From Tigriopus japonicus (lineage: Eukaryota > Arthropoda > Copepoda > Harpacticoida > Harpacticidae), in assembly GCA_010645155.1 (NCBI GenBank), contig JAAGOF010000096.1:112669-176668 (forward strand): a stretch of DNA of 64,000 bases. The letters run 5' to 3'. The first letter of the stretch is position 1, and each line of letters opens with the position of its first letter. A program made the translations under genes and the position numbers. Below, piece by piece: positions 35,101 to 46,138 of this stretch. Under the pieces are notes generated by a model, which saw only the letters and a program-made list of their open reading frames with translations, was not told where the DNA came from and made no database searches.

Positions 35101-35621
35101 AATGAATTTGGGAATAAGCTCTTCTCTCGGATCCCTTATAGACCTGACCTCGTCGATTAACACCGGCATAATTAGATCCACATTGCTAAAGTCACTCTCG
35201 TTGGCCATTATATTTGTTATTGCCTTCACTTTGCGTATTTGATCCATTTCCGGATAAACAATATGCAGAATCTCGTCATTATTCTCCAAAAATCTGAAAA
35301 AGACAAGATTAGTGTGACTCAAAATTTCCGTTCTCCAACCTTTTCTTACTTAGTGAGGCTTATTTGACTTGTTTCTATGCTAAAACACGCATTGTTTTCG
35401 CTTCGAACTACGACACTGGAATTCCACATGATGTCAGACCCAATTTGCCATCTGCCATTGTATTTTTGGCATTGCTTTAATGTTAAATTTGACCCAAGTC
35501 CTTTGAAAAATGCACTTATGTTAAAATCTGGATGCCGCCGAGGATTCATCCAAAAGAAGATGACAATCAGCACGGCAAGTGAAACGGTTGAGATATAACG
35601 GATTAAGCCATTGAGTTTCAT
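32139..35621 (-). CDS. Exostosin-like glycosyltransferase copy 2 (EXTL3/botv type)
   Basis: Seven exons on the minus strand: 35350-35621, 34852-35293, 33342-33506, 32990-33280, 32723-32931, 32503-32656 and 32139-32426. They total 1821 nt, encoding 606 aa with no internal stop. I chose the ATG at 35621 because MKLNG is shared with copy 1; the frame upstream has no other ATG. A signal anchor (TVSLAVLIVIFF) follows. The exostosin-type part has LMQALYYGAIPVFIG and LPFAEVLDWNKIAISL; the GT64 part has FMTYKRTNLM, SLNNRVLPFDII, MMDDDTRVSD and NCEDIFM. Exons 1-6 are the same length as in copy 1; the last is six bases longer (YEDILKK end). The fifth intron is only 66 bases. GT64 enzymes add N-acetylglucosamine to proteoglycan chains in the Golgi. 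Copies 1 and 2 may be redundant or differ through their diverged N-terminal halves. Confidence 0.88.
34105..34565. mobile_element. Palindromic foldback element
   Basis: Two arms of about 220 bases, 34105-34327 and 34341-34565, are inverted copies of each other with scattered mismatches and a loop of about 13 bases (around ttaatcgttatac). The outer ends are gggcaagaagcac and gtgcttcttgatggg. It lies in intron 2 of exostosin-like copy 2 and is absent from copy 1. A related partial copy is at 4940-5170. Confidence 0.85.
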
Positions 35622-37118
35622 GCCGGCTTTGAATGTTGTCAACTGATCATTGTGGTCCTCTTATCAGGCTCTGAAAAGTGCAAACAAATGATTACGAAAC
35701 ATGGCTTTATCTTCGTCCTTTTTTTTCCCAGATAAAACGGGGGGAGGGACATATTGAAGTTTACAAAATAATCTTACTATCTTAACCAGATTAGATCATC
35801 TTAACTAACTATAATCTTGACCTATCAAGATCCAACACTCCCAAAGGTGCTTATTCAGCTTTTTGGCTCAAAAAGTAATTTTTCATTCAAATAGTGGTTT
35901 TTAGTGATAAGATGTATGGAAATACATCAGATCAATAAAAAGGCAGACTTAAGAATGTTTTCAAGAGGGACTTACCATCATTTTGGTTGCCATGCCTTTA
36001 AAGGACCTCAAAATTGTCACTTTTTTTAGGTGCCCGCTCATATATGAAGGTATTCAAGTTTTACTTGAACCAAGAATTTTTTGAAATTACCGCGTAGACT
36101 CATCAATTTGAGTGCCCGTTTTTTAATGCAGCGTTTTAAAGGGCCCAATTTTCGTTTTACAAATGTTTCCTGCTCCTTATCTGGCGATTATTATATATAT
36201 TTGAAAGCATAGAGATATACATGCTTGCTGAAAAATAATCATCAAAATGTTTAATCATGGGTTAGTTCTGTTTACGATGTGAGTACGTCCGTAAAAGAAA
36301 AAAATATCAAACAAATCACGATTTTCAATGCAAATCATCTTGAAGTTTTAGAACATCTAGCGCTAACCCTATGGTGACCGAACCCTACAATCGGCCTTGT
36401 TTTCTTGCTTGCAAATGATTTGAAAATTTTCATTACTAACATACTTATAGCAAATAAACTATTTCACTCGCCTTCACGAATATTTGGAATTGATCACACC
36501 TTTATTTCCCATTGGGAATAAGTAACATCATTTTTCACTCAATTCATTGCAATGGTCTCAGAAGTGGCAAAAAGTAACATCACTTGAACGTGTTTCTTCC
36601 ATGACTGATTCGTAAAGTGCTTCAATTCAAGGATTGCTTTGATGTTGGAACACTTGTCTTACCAAAAAGCCTCAGAAATGCAGTGTTACTTAAATATTGC
36701 TTTAGTATTCTCATTTTTTATCCCTTGTAAACTGACGTTTAGAGGGCGGAACAAAATTTTAAAGTATGGTTAAAAAGGGTTCGTTTTTTTTAAATGGCCA
36801 AAAAGGTTTGGTTTTTTATTTATATTGGCCAAAAAGGTTCGTTTTTTTGTTTGAAATGGCCAAAACAATTCGTCTCTGTGTTTGAAATGGCCTGAAAAAG
36901 TAAGAAAATATTTGTTCTTTAGGTTTTTATTTAAAAAATTTCGACTTGTTTGTTTACCTAAAAATAATGACATGTATGGCATATTTATAATGCATATATA
37001 TAATATATATTTATAAAATATGGCAATTTTATAATGCCATAGCTATATTTCAATTAAAAAATGGGGTGTAAAGGACGTCATAAGCCCCCGACGCAACCAC
37101 AATACCCTCTGTACAGAG
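35622..37118. other. 5' flank of exostosin-like copy 2, no gene
   Basis: AT-rich DNA without exons. About 36770-36900 holds three or four diverged tandem units around aatggccaaaaaggttcg with a period of roughly 50 bases. The promoter of copy 2 should lie at the left of this stretch, but I saw no clear TATA or initiator. Confidence 0.5.
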
Positions 37119-37367
37119 CAGGGGTCGGCTACCAGTAGGCCGCGGCCCAAATGTGGGCCCAGGTGTGGTCGTTGGTGGTCTCAGGAGCAATAGAGAAAGT
37201 CCAAAATAGTGGGCCCGAGCGCCATCCACAGTACTGTACTCGTGGGCCCAAAGCTCTTTGATTGCTAATTTGTGGGCCCCTGAACCTACCAATGCCTGTT
37301 TGATGGGCTCCTGACAACACGAATCAAATTTCGTGGGCCTTGACCCAAAAGTGGTTGCCGACCCGTG
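37119..37367. mobile_element. hAT-type non-autonomous element
   Basis: A 249-base element with ends caggggtcggctacca and, inverted, cacgggtcggcaacca. It is flanked by gtacagag (37111-37118) and gtatagag (37368-37375), which match at 7 of 8 positions. CAGGGGTCGGCAACC-type ends with 8-base duplications are typical of hAT elements. A truncated relative is at 16738-16960. Confidence 0.82.
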
Positions 37368-39102
37368 GTATAGAGGATATTTCGCCTCTAATGTCGAAGG
37401 GCTGGATGATACGAAATGCGGTGTCTCCTCTTATCCCATTCAGCATTTTCCACACTGAAATTAATGTTGGATGTTCACATGAAAACAGCCGTTAGAGAGT
37501 GTTGAGAATGCGCTATAGTGCACTTGTTATTCTAGGGTCGCACACCTGGAAGTCCTCCATGGGATTCAAATATCATAAATGGAAGATAAAATTTCGTGCC
37601 CTTTTCTTAGTTTTACTATCTTATAAGTCACGCTAATATATGTAATAAATTCATGGCAAGAAATTAGTTAAAAGGTTGCACAAACACCTCTTCCACGTGA
37701 GGGATTGGAACAAAAGGCAGAACTGAGGCTACTTTTCTATAAAAGGCTACCAGAGGATGCCCACTCCCTTACGCCAGGATTTTCTTATGAACACCTTATA
37801 GAGACGTGGACAGTTCCTCAAATCGGCACTAGGACGCCTCCTGGTTTTAGTGTTTCCAGTTTTTGACGTGGTGACTTTCCTTCAACGCCATTTGATATAA
37901 TGCAATGCTCTACTTCTTTGGTGGTCAGTTACTAGACCATGCTCACTCAAATTGAGTGTTGGATGCAAGACGGAGAAACCAAAAACTTCTAATAATTTCT
38001 GCTCATAATGAGTAATTTTGCATTCAAAGTTTTGGAGAGACTGCAAAAGCTTTGATTATGGTAGTTTTTGCAACGATTGTGGCGCAGCCTAAGCAGCTTA
38101 TAAAGCTCAAAAATCGTGACAGTCCTTCACACGTCTCTATGCTCCCACAGACATGGCGCCAAATTCAAAAATACGTCGTAGACCTCATTAGCTTATCCTT
38201 ACAATCGAAATGCTAGAAGGGTCCCAAGCTCCCCATCAATGAGGTGCACTTGGTAGAAGAAATGTACTTACACTACTGATGTGTTTTGAGTTGGATTTTT
38301 GGCAGAGTTTTGCCATTTTATTTTTTCGGGTCAAAAATATGACCACAACTCAACTTTTCAACAAGCAATAGAGCTCATCTACCATAAAATATGGCAGCAC
38401 TGCCAACTCGAAATCCATATGTGTAACTACTGATGGAACTCGAAATCGAATTAGTTGGAATGTTGCCAAATTGGTCCCTGTTTAGGTCTTTTCAAAAAGC
38501 TCAATTCAACCTACCCTTTATAATAGCGATAAACTTCCGAGTCAAAACTGGCAGCACTCGCGGTTCGATACGCATCCATGGGGCAGGAAGTTTAAACGAA
38601 TACAACTGTCAAATTAAACGAAAAAAGACGAATAAAAGTTCCCATAAAATGAAAAGACGAAAAAAACATTGCTCATAAGACGTAAAAATCGAATCAATAT
38701 CCCAAAAAGGCAAATGAAGCTGTCTTATATGAAAGAAGACAAATTGAGTGCCCGTACAGACGAAAAAGAATTTTCAACTGCTCCCACAAAATAGACGGTA
38801 CCTGGGAAAAATCTGTCTGCTTGTGCAAAAACAGCAAAATGTAGAAACTTTAAAAAAGGAAGTAATTAATGGGCAAGAGATTTTCGGTAGTACATTTGTC
38901 AAATAAATACCAAGAGTTCAAAAATGCCTCTCTGTAAGGAGCGTTTTCAGTAGAGCTGAAGTCAGATTTACAGATACATTAATTGTTCTCGCAACTCTCA
39001 TCACTTTTTCAACCCAATAGTAATCGTTTCTTTCTGTGTCTGTTGGGTAACACTTAGTGTATGTATAAGTAATTTTGTTGGGGCAAAACCGCAACTGACA
39101 AT
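37368..39102. other. No gene recognised
   Basis: There are no convincing exons. About 38590-38780 is rich in repeated acgaaaaa motifs. The frame at 38918-39136 is partly the antisense of the CUB exon fragment that follows. Confidence 0.5.
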
Positions 39103-39186
39103 CAAAATTCAATCGCTGCGGACATGGCCGACACAAATGAGCAAGCCCTGGCGCCAGGAGGCATTATAGGATTCAACCTTAACTAT
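39103..39186 (+). pseudogene. Isolated fragment of the last exon of CUB gene B
   Basis: These 84 bases appear identical by eye to part of the last exon of CUB gene B (47776-47921, opposite strand), encoding NSIAADMADTNEQALAPGG and then IIGFNLNY. Both ends break off inside the exon: the splice acceptor side is replaced by unrelated sequence, and ALQDC is replaced by QAVKRF. There are no other CUB exons nearby. It matches gene B and not gene A, whose residues differ here (TGLTSVAGNEQAMFPGG). It is a recent non-functional duplicate. Confidence 0.9.
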
Positions 39187-39199
39187 CAAGCAGTCAAGC

Positions 39200-39390
39200 G
39201 ATTTTGAAACGCGTCTGGCGATAGAAAATTTAATCTGGCGAAATCAGCTGATCTGGCGATAAATCTGGCGATTTTGATATCACTGGCGATAAATCTGGCG
39301 ATTTTAGTATTTCTGGCGATAAATTTGGCGAAATGAGCAAATTTGGCGATAAATTAGGCGAAATCGGGAAAATTTGGCAAAGAAGCCAGA
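39200..39390. repeat. Degenerate ctggcgataaat repeat
   Basis: Repeated units of ctggcgata and aatctggcgattt fill about 39200-39375. A second patch of the same motif is at 45298-45395, followed there by agacctggcaaccctg. The motif is dispersed rather than unique. Confidence 0.7.
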
Positions 39391-39392
39391 GT

Positions 39393-39530
39393 GGCCCCGC
39401 GTACTAATGCGTTCTTATAAGAGCCGAGTGTAAGTGCTTCCCCAGACGGCGTAGGTTCGAATTCTGTTGGGGGTCGAATTGAAGCTGTCGGGAGAAATCC
39501 TTCAATTCACTGGGAATTGCAATCCTTGTA
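39393..39530 (+). mobile_element. Probable tRNA-derived SINE, copy 1
   Basis: The left part resembles a tRNA gene, with an A-box-like start (agagtggccccgcgtactaa) and a good B box (ggttcgaattc, about 39452-39462). The family-specific gaagctgtcgggagaaatcc follows. A second copy at 51545-51672 on the minus strand shares cttccccagacgg and ctgtcgggagaaatc. The acceptor stem does not pair convincingly, so it is not a functional tRNA gene. Confidence 0.65.
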
Positions 39531-39845
39531 GCGGTAGAAAAAAATCCGCAAAAAAAAAATCGCCCATTTTCGGCGATAACTCAAATTTTGAATCTAAATC
39601 AGGCAAATTTTGATTCTCTCTTTATGATTTTGACTTTCATTCTGACTGAAAACTAAGGATTAAATATTTTAGATGTCAATCACTAAAGAGGGAGAGCTTT
39701 GACCAAAGTATTGTTTCTTGATTTAATTGTGCTTTTACCAATAACAAGAAAATTTTGATTCACTCTTTTGCTGTAGAACTTACTTCCTCCCTCTTTGCGA
39801 CAAATCTATTTATTAGACGACCCATTATAAGTTTTCAAATCTCAT

Positions 39846-39893
39846 CTAGACTAGAGCTCTATATTAGAAAGAGTACAATCATATCCAACGCCC
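39846..39893. repeat. Direct repeat of part of the long terminal repeat
   Basis: A 48-base sequence (agagctctatattagaaaga and flanks) recurs in direct orientation at about 39973-40019, inside the left arm of the large element that starts at 39922. It is a partial extra copy of the arm, 126 bases upstream. Confidence 0.8.
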
Positions 39894-40209
39894 CTAACGA
39901 TAACCCCCCAAAATAAGCCCCCGATAAGGCCCCTAAACTTAAGGCAGGTCAACATAGTGGATAACAAGTCGTCTAGATTAGAGCTCTATATTAGAAAGAG
40001 TACAATCATATCCAACGCCATCTAGTTCATTCTGTTCACAACTGCTCGCCGTTCCCAAAAGGATGCACAGGTACCCTCTAAGCTGAACAAGTTTTCCAAA
40101 TCATCAGACCAAGATAGCACCTTTTGAGAAACTAAAGGGCCTAGAACCTTAATGAAGGGGTCCAAAATGAACTATTAGTGTGTTTCAAATGATTCAAAGC
40201 TGAATTGCC

Positions 40210-42037
40210 TGTAAAATTAGGTTTAAAACCTAAAAGACTAAGAGAAAAATGAATATCTCACCCCTCATTATGATCAATGCTTTTTCAGAGAAAACGTTCA
40301 CAATCAGGGCTCCTACCATAAAAAATGTGTGAGAAAGCATAGTGATAGAGAGGAGCATATTGAGTTTTCCTTTCTTTACCTATCAACCCTGAAATGTTGA
40401 GTCAAGTCCTTCAAGTCCTTGTTTGCTCACTGGGCCATGGATATACTTACAGAAGAGGATGCGAAGACAGCTGTTTGTTGTTGTTTTTGAGAGCCCAATG
40501 AAGCCCTCTGGAGTGAACGATAGGGAAGTGTTATGGACTCAATATTCAATATTTTGTACTAAATCAGTGAAAAAATTGTCTAGACATGATTCTAGTTTGT
40601 GTTTCTGTCTCTTAGAGATAATTAAATGCAACCCACTCTTGGGTAAATCACGTTCACCACTCATTATCAACCCTATTCAACTTATCCTGAAATACCAATG
40701 GTTTCAGATTATAAGTACCAAACAACACCATCAAAGCGAAGAATACAGTGCTCCATGAGAGTGATCTGTTCTTCACTGCATTCTGCATGAATAATCAGTG
40801 TGAGGGAATCATCAACAACTCAACTATTAGTTGACAAAAAAATTGTTTAATCTCGTGCTTCCTCTCGGTTTGGCTGATCAAAATGTTGATATTTGGCATC
40901 TAATGGATTTCAAAGATTTCATACGATAAAATGCTGACTAAAAATGATGTTTTTATGGGGAAGAGTGTGGATACTGTGGCTGTGAGTTTCATTGTTAATA
41001 ACATGGCCACAGTTTTCTAAAAAGACGCCCAATCTTCATGAAACTTGATTGAAGTATAACTGAACTCGTTGTCTGAAGTTGGTATTATTATATTTAAGTT
41101 ACATATGCATTTATTCGAGATCCATTCTCCATTTTGTGCGAGATATTGGTCTGAAGGAGCTCAGTTTTGACTAATTCCCGAGAACAGAAAGCAGCATTAT
41201 AAAAATGAATGGTAGGAAAAGGAGCGCTATCTAATGCTGCAACAATGTTCTGAAGCGATGTTTGCGATCAAACACCTATTTCTATCGTTTTTTTGACATT
41301 TCGTTCAAATTCACTGCAGAGCCGCACCGTTTTAAGGGCCTCATTGGGCTACGCGTCAGCTGAAGTTCGCGTCCTGTGGTGAGAGGTTCCTGACTGGGCT
41401 CAGTGTGGAGAGCGCGAGAGAGAGAAAGGGAGAGAGAGAGCTGGCCCGGCCCAGCAATCCTTGCAGTTCCCTTCTTAACAAGTGCCAGTGGGCAAGCTGG
41501 GCAAGCCATCTGAAGCTAGCAAGCATTTGACTGGACTCTACTGATGGGATTTCCCAAGCTATCAAGCACTTCAATTTTTCAAGCTGGGCTTGTTTCCATT
41601 TCAGCTGCCTCAAGCCAAACCAAGCATTCAAGCCACTGGGCTCAGAGGACCTACGGTTAATAGCAGGGTTGCCGAGCTATTTGTTGTCCTTTTTGCCTGA
41701 TCTAAAAATAGAAGCAGAAACTCCTATGCTGTTGCAGAATTTGCCAATTTTTTGCATAGATTTTTCAAGGTATTTCCCTTCTTAGGGGCTATCTGAAGCA
41801 TGCTTCGTTAAACTTGAGTGCAAACTATTTTACTACTTTTCAGGTGGCCAACAAATTGAATTTTAACTGGCAAACCTGACATGGGGTGAAGGTGCTTGAA
41901 ACTGCTTGCAAGCTTTCAAGCACAGCTGAAAACTGTTGCTTGGCCCAAACTCCTCTTCAAGCTGCAGCTTGTTTCCCATCAGTACTGGACTCCCCTGCTG
42001 GCCACCACCACTGACACCTGTGATCTTGCATATCAAT
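40210..42037. other. Interior of the long-repeat element, no recognised gene
   Basis: There is no domain I recognise. A frame at 40423-40758 (111 codons, plus) has no known motif. A GA-rich simple tract lies at about 41409-41441, and a caagctgggc-rich patch covers about 41480-41650. Confidence 0.5.
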
Positions 42038-42351
42038 CACAGACCATATAATGGCTAGACCTCGCTTTGTGCGAGAAAAAGGTGGACAACTTTGCTTCAT
42101 CAGCTGGTACATAACACTGCACCCCAAAATGGTGGGAATTTCGAACTTTTCAAAATTTTGCCAGCGTGGCCAAATCCTGAACAAACTCAACGTACCGTAC
42201 GTACTTTGTTCTTGACGCGAGCGAACGTCGTTTCTTCTGAGCACGCGGTCGCCCTGAGTCTTTGAAGCAAGCGCAGCTAGGCCAAGTGGTGTCACTTTTC
42301 TCTCGCCGACGGTACGGGCCAATGCGACATCTAGTCATTATATGATCTGTG
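42038..42351. mobile_element. Non-autonomous element with 8-base target duplication
   Basis: A 314-base element beginning cacagaccatataatggcta, with an inverted imperfect copy at its right end (cacagatcatataatgacta). It is flanked by exact atatcaat duplications at 42030-42037 and 42352-42359. The 8-base duplication suits hAT or a similar cut-and-paste superfamily. No transposase is encoded. It sits inside the interior of the long-repeat element. Confidence 0.85.
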
Positions 42352-42858
42352 ATATCAATGGGTAGGTGGGCAAGTTTAAATTGCAGTCAGGGGTGAAGTC
42401 AAGAGAGGAAGAAAATTCCCTGCACTCTTTCTCAGCGATAACCATGACTAGTGAGCACAAGAGGGAAGGGAATTCAGCAGCCCTGCAATTTCATTTCCTA
42501 TCACACTGTTGCCATCACCTCTTGCATCAATATGTCCAAAGGGATAGATTTTCATTCTCTTACTGTCTTTTAAAGCTTTAAACATAATTATATAAACGAT
42601 TCAGATTTGAATCATTTGAAACACACTAATAGTTCATTTTGGACCCCTTCATTAAGGTTCTAGGCCCTTTAGTTTCTCAAAAGGTGCTATCTTGGTCTGA
42701 TGATTTGGAAAACTTGTTCAGCTTAGAGGGTACCTGTGCATCCTTTTGGGAACGGCGAGCAGTTGCGAGCAGAATGAACTAGATGGCGTTGGATATGATT
42801 GTACTCTTTCTAATATAGAGCTCTAATCTAGACGACTTGTTATCCACCATGTTGACCT

Positions 42859-44416
42859 AGAGGGCTAAATGTAGAGAAGAGACACTCCCACTCAGCCGCT
42901 TGCGTGGTAAATTGCTTTGGCTTTGGTAGCCTGGAGTTGGGCAGAGCACCTCAAAGTGCTCTAAAAAGAAGAGTGGCTCGACTGCCCAAGCAGAAATTTG
43001 TCAATTTTTGAGCTGATTTTGTAGACAAACGAGTCACAAAAATAACTTCTTTTACCATTAGTATCCAAGCCCATTTTCATCCCAACACCCTAAGCACATT
43101 AAAACATGAAATACGTTTGTCAAACTCGAATTTGAGAATGTCCGAAATGTTATGATTAAGAGGTTGTGTTATCCTGAGATTATTCTTTGCGTAGTTAAAC
43201 ACTCGGACTTCGTAACATAGATATGTATAGAAACGACATTTTCATTCATTTTTAAGGGACAATAGGTGGAAAATGGTTTTGTTAATGCGCCCAAAGTTTC
43301 CAAGGAATATTGATGTATTAATTATGGTTGATTTGAGTAGAGCCATGTCCTCATTTCTGTCTTACTAGTAAAATATGATTTTTCTCATGTAAATTTGTAG
43401 TTTTGAATTTGTTGCCCTCAAATCTTGACAGGGAATAAACAAGAGGTGAAATTGTTTAAGACAGGGCTAGACATATTGCAAATATTTGTGTATTAGGCCC
43501 AAAGAAAAACAGTTTCTTGACAAGCTGATGGCATTGCACCATTGCTTAAATGATTCTTGGTCTAAATCATGGGAGCCTCAGTTCAGGAGCTCTTTTCCAA
43601 CACAAATGAAACCACTGTTTCAAAACCACTCTTTGATATGCCTCAGACACCTTAATTTGCTTTGGCACACACAAATACTATTGGCCAAACATCCAAATCA
43701 ATGTTCAAGACAGATCATGGGGGATTTTGGGCACTATTGACATGCAAGCTTGGCTCAAAAAGTTCTTTAGAGCCTTTAAATCAATGACATAATTGTGGCA
43801 TCTGAAAACACAGGTATTCCTACCCACTGTAATTGGGTTTTTAGATGAGATAACACGCATTTGAAGCTTTTTCTTCTCTTGAGTGTCTTAACGTTCTTTG
43901 TCGTTGTTTACACTTAGGCCCAAGTTGGCGATTGATTGCAAAAGTTGACCATTCCTTGCTAGAGGGAGTTAACCCCAGAATCATCCGACAAAATCATAGG
44001 GAGAGGTGACTGAGCCTGTCCTATCTATGCATATATATGCTTTGAAATACAACTGGACAGCGGGCCAGGTTGACCAAAAGTTGCACGAGTCCTAAATGTC
44101 AAACGGTTAGAAAGTTTTGATTGGTACTCTTGAATTAATATTTGAATGTACCCTCTGGGTACACATTATTTTCTGACTTTTAATAATACGACCCATAGTC
44201 ATGTTGGTTGAGTTGCAAGTACATTTCTTGAACTGAGTCCAACTCATTGATGGAGCTTGGAACCCTTTTTGCATTTCGAGTGAAAGCACAAGCACATGAG
44301 GTTATTGCCGCATTTTTTAATTTGGCTGCATGATTGGGGAAGCAGAGAAACAGCAAACTGTGTTCATAACAAAATCCTTGCTCATGGGAGTGACATTTCT
44401 CTCCATTTAGCACGCT
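42859..44416. mobile_element. Nested non-autonomous element, about 1.56 kb
   Basis: The ends share, inverted, gctaaatg.agagaa and cactccca. They are flanked by atgttgacct at 42849-42858 and 44417-44426, a duplication of part of the host element's arm. The ends resemble those of the small element at 52175-52474 (both include gacatttct / agaaatgtc and cactcc). The interior shows no recognised transposase. Exact length of the target duplication (8 to 12) is uncertain because one flanking base has diverged. Confidence 0.72.
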
Positions 44417-44450
44417 ATGTTGACCTGCCTTAAGTTTAGGGGCCTTATCG

Positions 44451-45289
44451 TGCAGCTAATTCCAACTCCCTTAAAGACCAACACTTCTATCAGACATGAT
44501 CTGATATCATATGATCATATGACTTTTCCCGACTCGGGTTTTATCTTTTTTTTTGACATTTACATGGAATGACATTCTGTACCAATTAAAATCGGTTTAA
44601 AAAAATGCAAACTAGAATTTCTAACAAGAGAGTTTGGGAAAAAGAGACTTTTATGAAGTCAACAACTTCAACAAACGCAAATTTAACTGACTTTGAAAAA
44701 TTCCCAATTTGATTTTCCTAATGGTAGGGCCAATTAAAATCCTAAATACACTATGCATCCTATTATTTCGTGATTGCACACGTTTGGTTTTGTTCACGCC
44801 CTCTATATGGTTTACTATTCAATTTCTTATCATATGGTCAAAATACAGAACATGGAAAATGTGATTGGTATAAAAAATGTTTTTTTTTTACTATTTGAGT
44901 GATCACGTTACATTTTGGGATTTTTTAATGGCAAATGGTCCGATTTTGCTAACGCAATACCATTAACATTGCTTTTAAAGAGTTATAAATTTCATAGCAT
45001 TTCCGAAAAAAGTCCGAAAGATTTTGCTATTTAACAACAATAAAATTTCAATTTTGTTCACAAATTACAAACTAAAACGCCTTCTAAATGCTACAAATAA
45101 AAAAATATGAAGGAAAGTCAAAATGGTGGCATTCTGTTTTTCTTTGAGACCTGTTGTCATGAAATGTGTATCAAAAGACAAAAGTTGAAATGAAAGTTGA
45201 AAAACAAAACTGAAAAATTGACCATTTGAGGTATTCTTTGAAGATTACTTCAGCATGATTGACTATTTACGAACATAAGGTTGTTAGTA
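44451..45289. other. No gene recognised
   Basis: AT-rich, with no convincing open frames. It is the right flank of the long-repeat element. Confidence 0.55.
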
Positions 45290-45990
45290 AAAAGAAATTT
45301 GGCGAAAATCTGGCGATTTTTCAAAAGAGGTGGCGAATTCTGGCAAATTTTGGTGGCAAATCTGGCGATAAGAGCCGTCGAAGACCTGGCAACCCTGATT
45401 CAAACAGGGTACACTTGGGTGTACAGAGTTCCCAGAGAGGAGACGCTGGGGCAGACAGGCCAAACATTTTTGACGAATCCTAACTCATCGGACAAGCGGA
45501 AATCATTTTCTCGCAACCTTCTTTAGCTTACCTTCAGGAGAAGTCAAGCACGTCGCGTCATTTCGAGTGTCACCTTTGGCCTTCTCGGAACCCTCCTCCT
45601 CTGTCTCCAGGGTGTGTACCACTGGACAATTCTCTTTTCCGTTATGTAGATTCATACTTACATATCTTGTTTAAATATATTCAGGTTTTGGCATTCCATA
45701 TTGTTTCCCCGGGGGATTCTTTAATTTTTTTGGACAATTTTCAGGCCCCAGCTGACCTTTGGCTGTGACGTTTTCCAAGCAGTTGTGCCCAAACAAGTTT
45801 GTTTTTAGGGTTGAAGTCATGGTCACTTGTTCCGTCTTAAAGTGCCCCAATCGTTCAGGGCCAGTCAAGAGTAATCCGTCAGACCAGAGGCATGATTCTG
45901 CACGTTAACGTCACATTATTTAATCGCAACATTTCAAAACAAACACAACTTTGGCATGAAGGGAAATTTGTTTGTTTGGGCACATAGGTA
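45290..45990. repeat. Dispersed repeat patch
   Basis: It begins with ctggcgat motifs (45298-45395). About 45430-45470 and 45730-45800 together correspond to the contiguous sequence at 18545-18655 on the other strand. The 260 bases between them are therefore either an insertion here or a deletion there. The minus frame 45671-45868 crosses it without a known domain. Confidence 0.6.
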
Positions 45991-46118
45991 ATACTCTTCG
46001 GAAATATTAAGTTTTGACGTGCAAGCTTTGCTCTCTCGCTTGTAAAAGTACCACGATTTATTCCAAGGTTGCGTGAGTGTATTTATCCTAAAGCAATATT
46101 TCACTACTTAAACTAACT

Positions 46119-46138
46119 TAACCTAACCTAACCTAACC
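46119..46138. repeat. Short interstitial TTAGG-type telomere repeat
   Basis: Four exact taacc units, (TTAGG)n on the minus strand, in the context aacttaacc...aaatg. TTAGG is the common arthropod telomere unit. The tract is too short to be a telomere and may be chance or an old double-strand break repair scar. Confidence 0.55.

Larger units (their letters stand above)
39922..44450. mobile_element. DNA element with long terminal inverted repeats, right arm split by an insertion
   Basis: The left arm is 39922 to about 40205. The right arm is in two pieces, about 42600-42858 and 44415-44450 (inverted). The outer 36 bases (cgataaggcccctaaactta and on) match perfectly between 39922-39957 and 44415-44450. 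The inner about 265 bases match with few differences. The right arm is interrupted by the nested element 42859-44416. Without that insertion the element would be about 3 kb with arms of nearly 300 bases. The interior has no recognised transposase. The superfamily is unknown. Confidence 0.8.

Noticed and set aside
39393..39530. Functional tRNA gene
   Set aside because: A and B box-like strings are present, but the stems do not pair convincingly and a second decayed copy with a common non-tRNA tail exists, so a SINE is more likely.
41957..42338. 121-codon minus-strand frame starting MARTVGERKVTP
   Set aside because: It lies almost entirely inside the 314-base element with 8-base duplications and has no known motif.
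39922..44450. Polinton/Maverick or other virus-like element, because of the long terminal repeats
   Set aside because: No polymerase, integrase, protease or capsid-like frame is present, and after removing the nested insertion the element is only about 3 kb.
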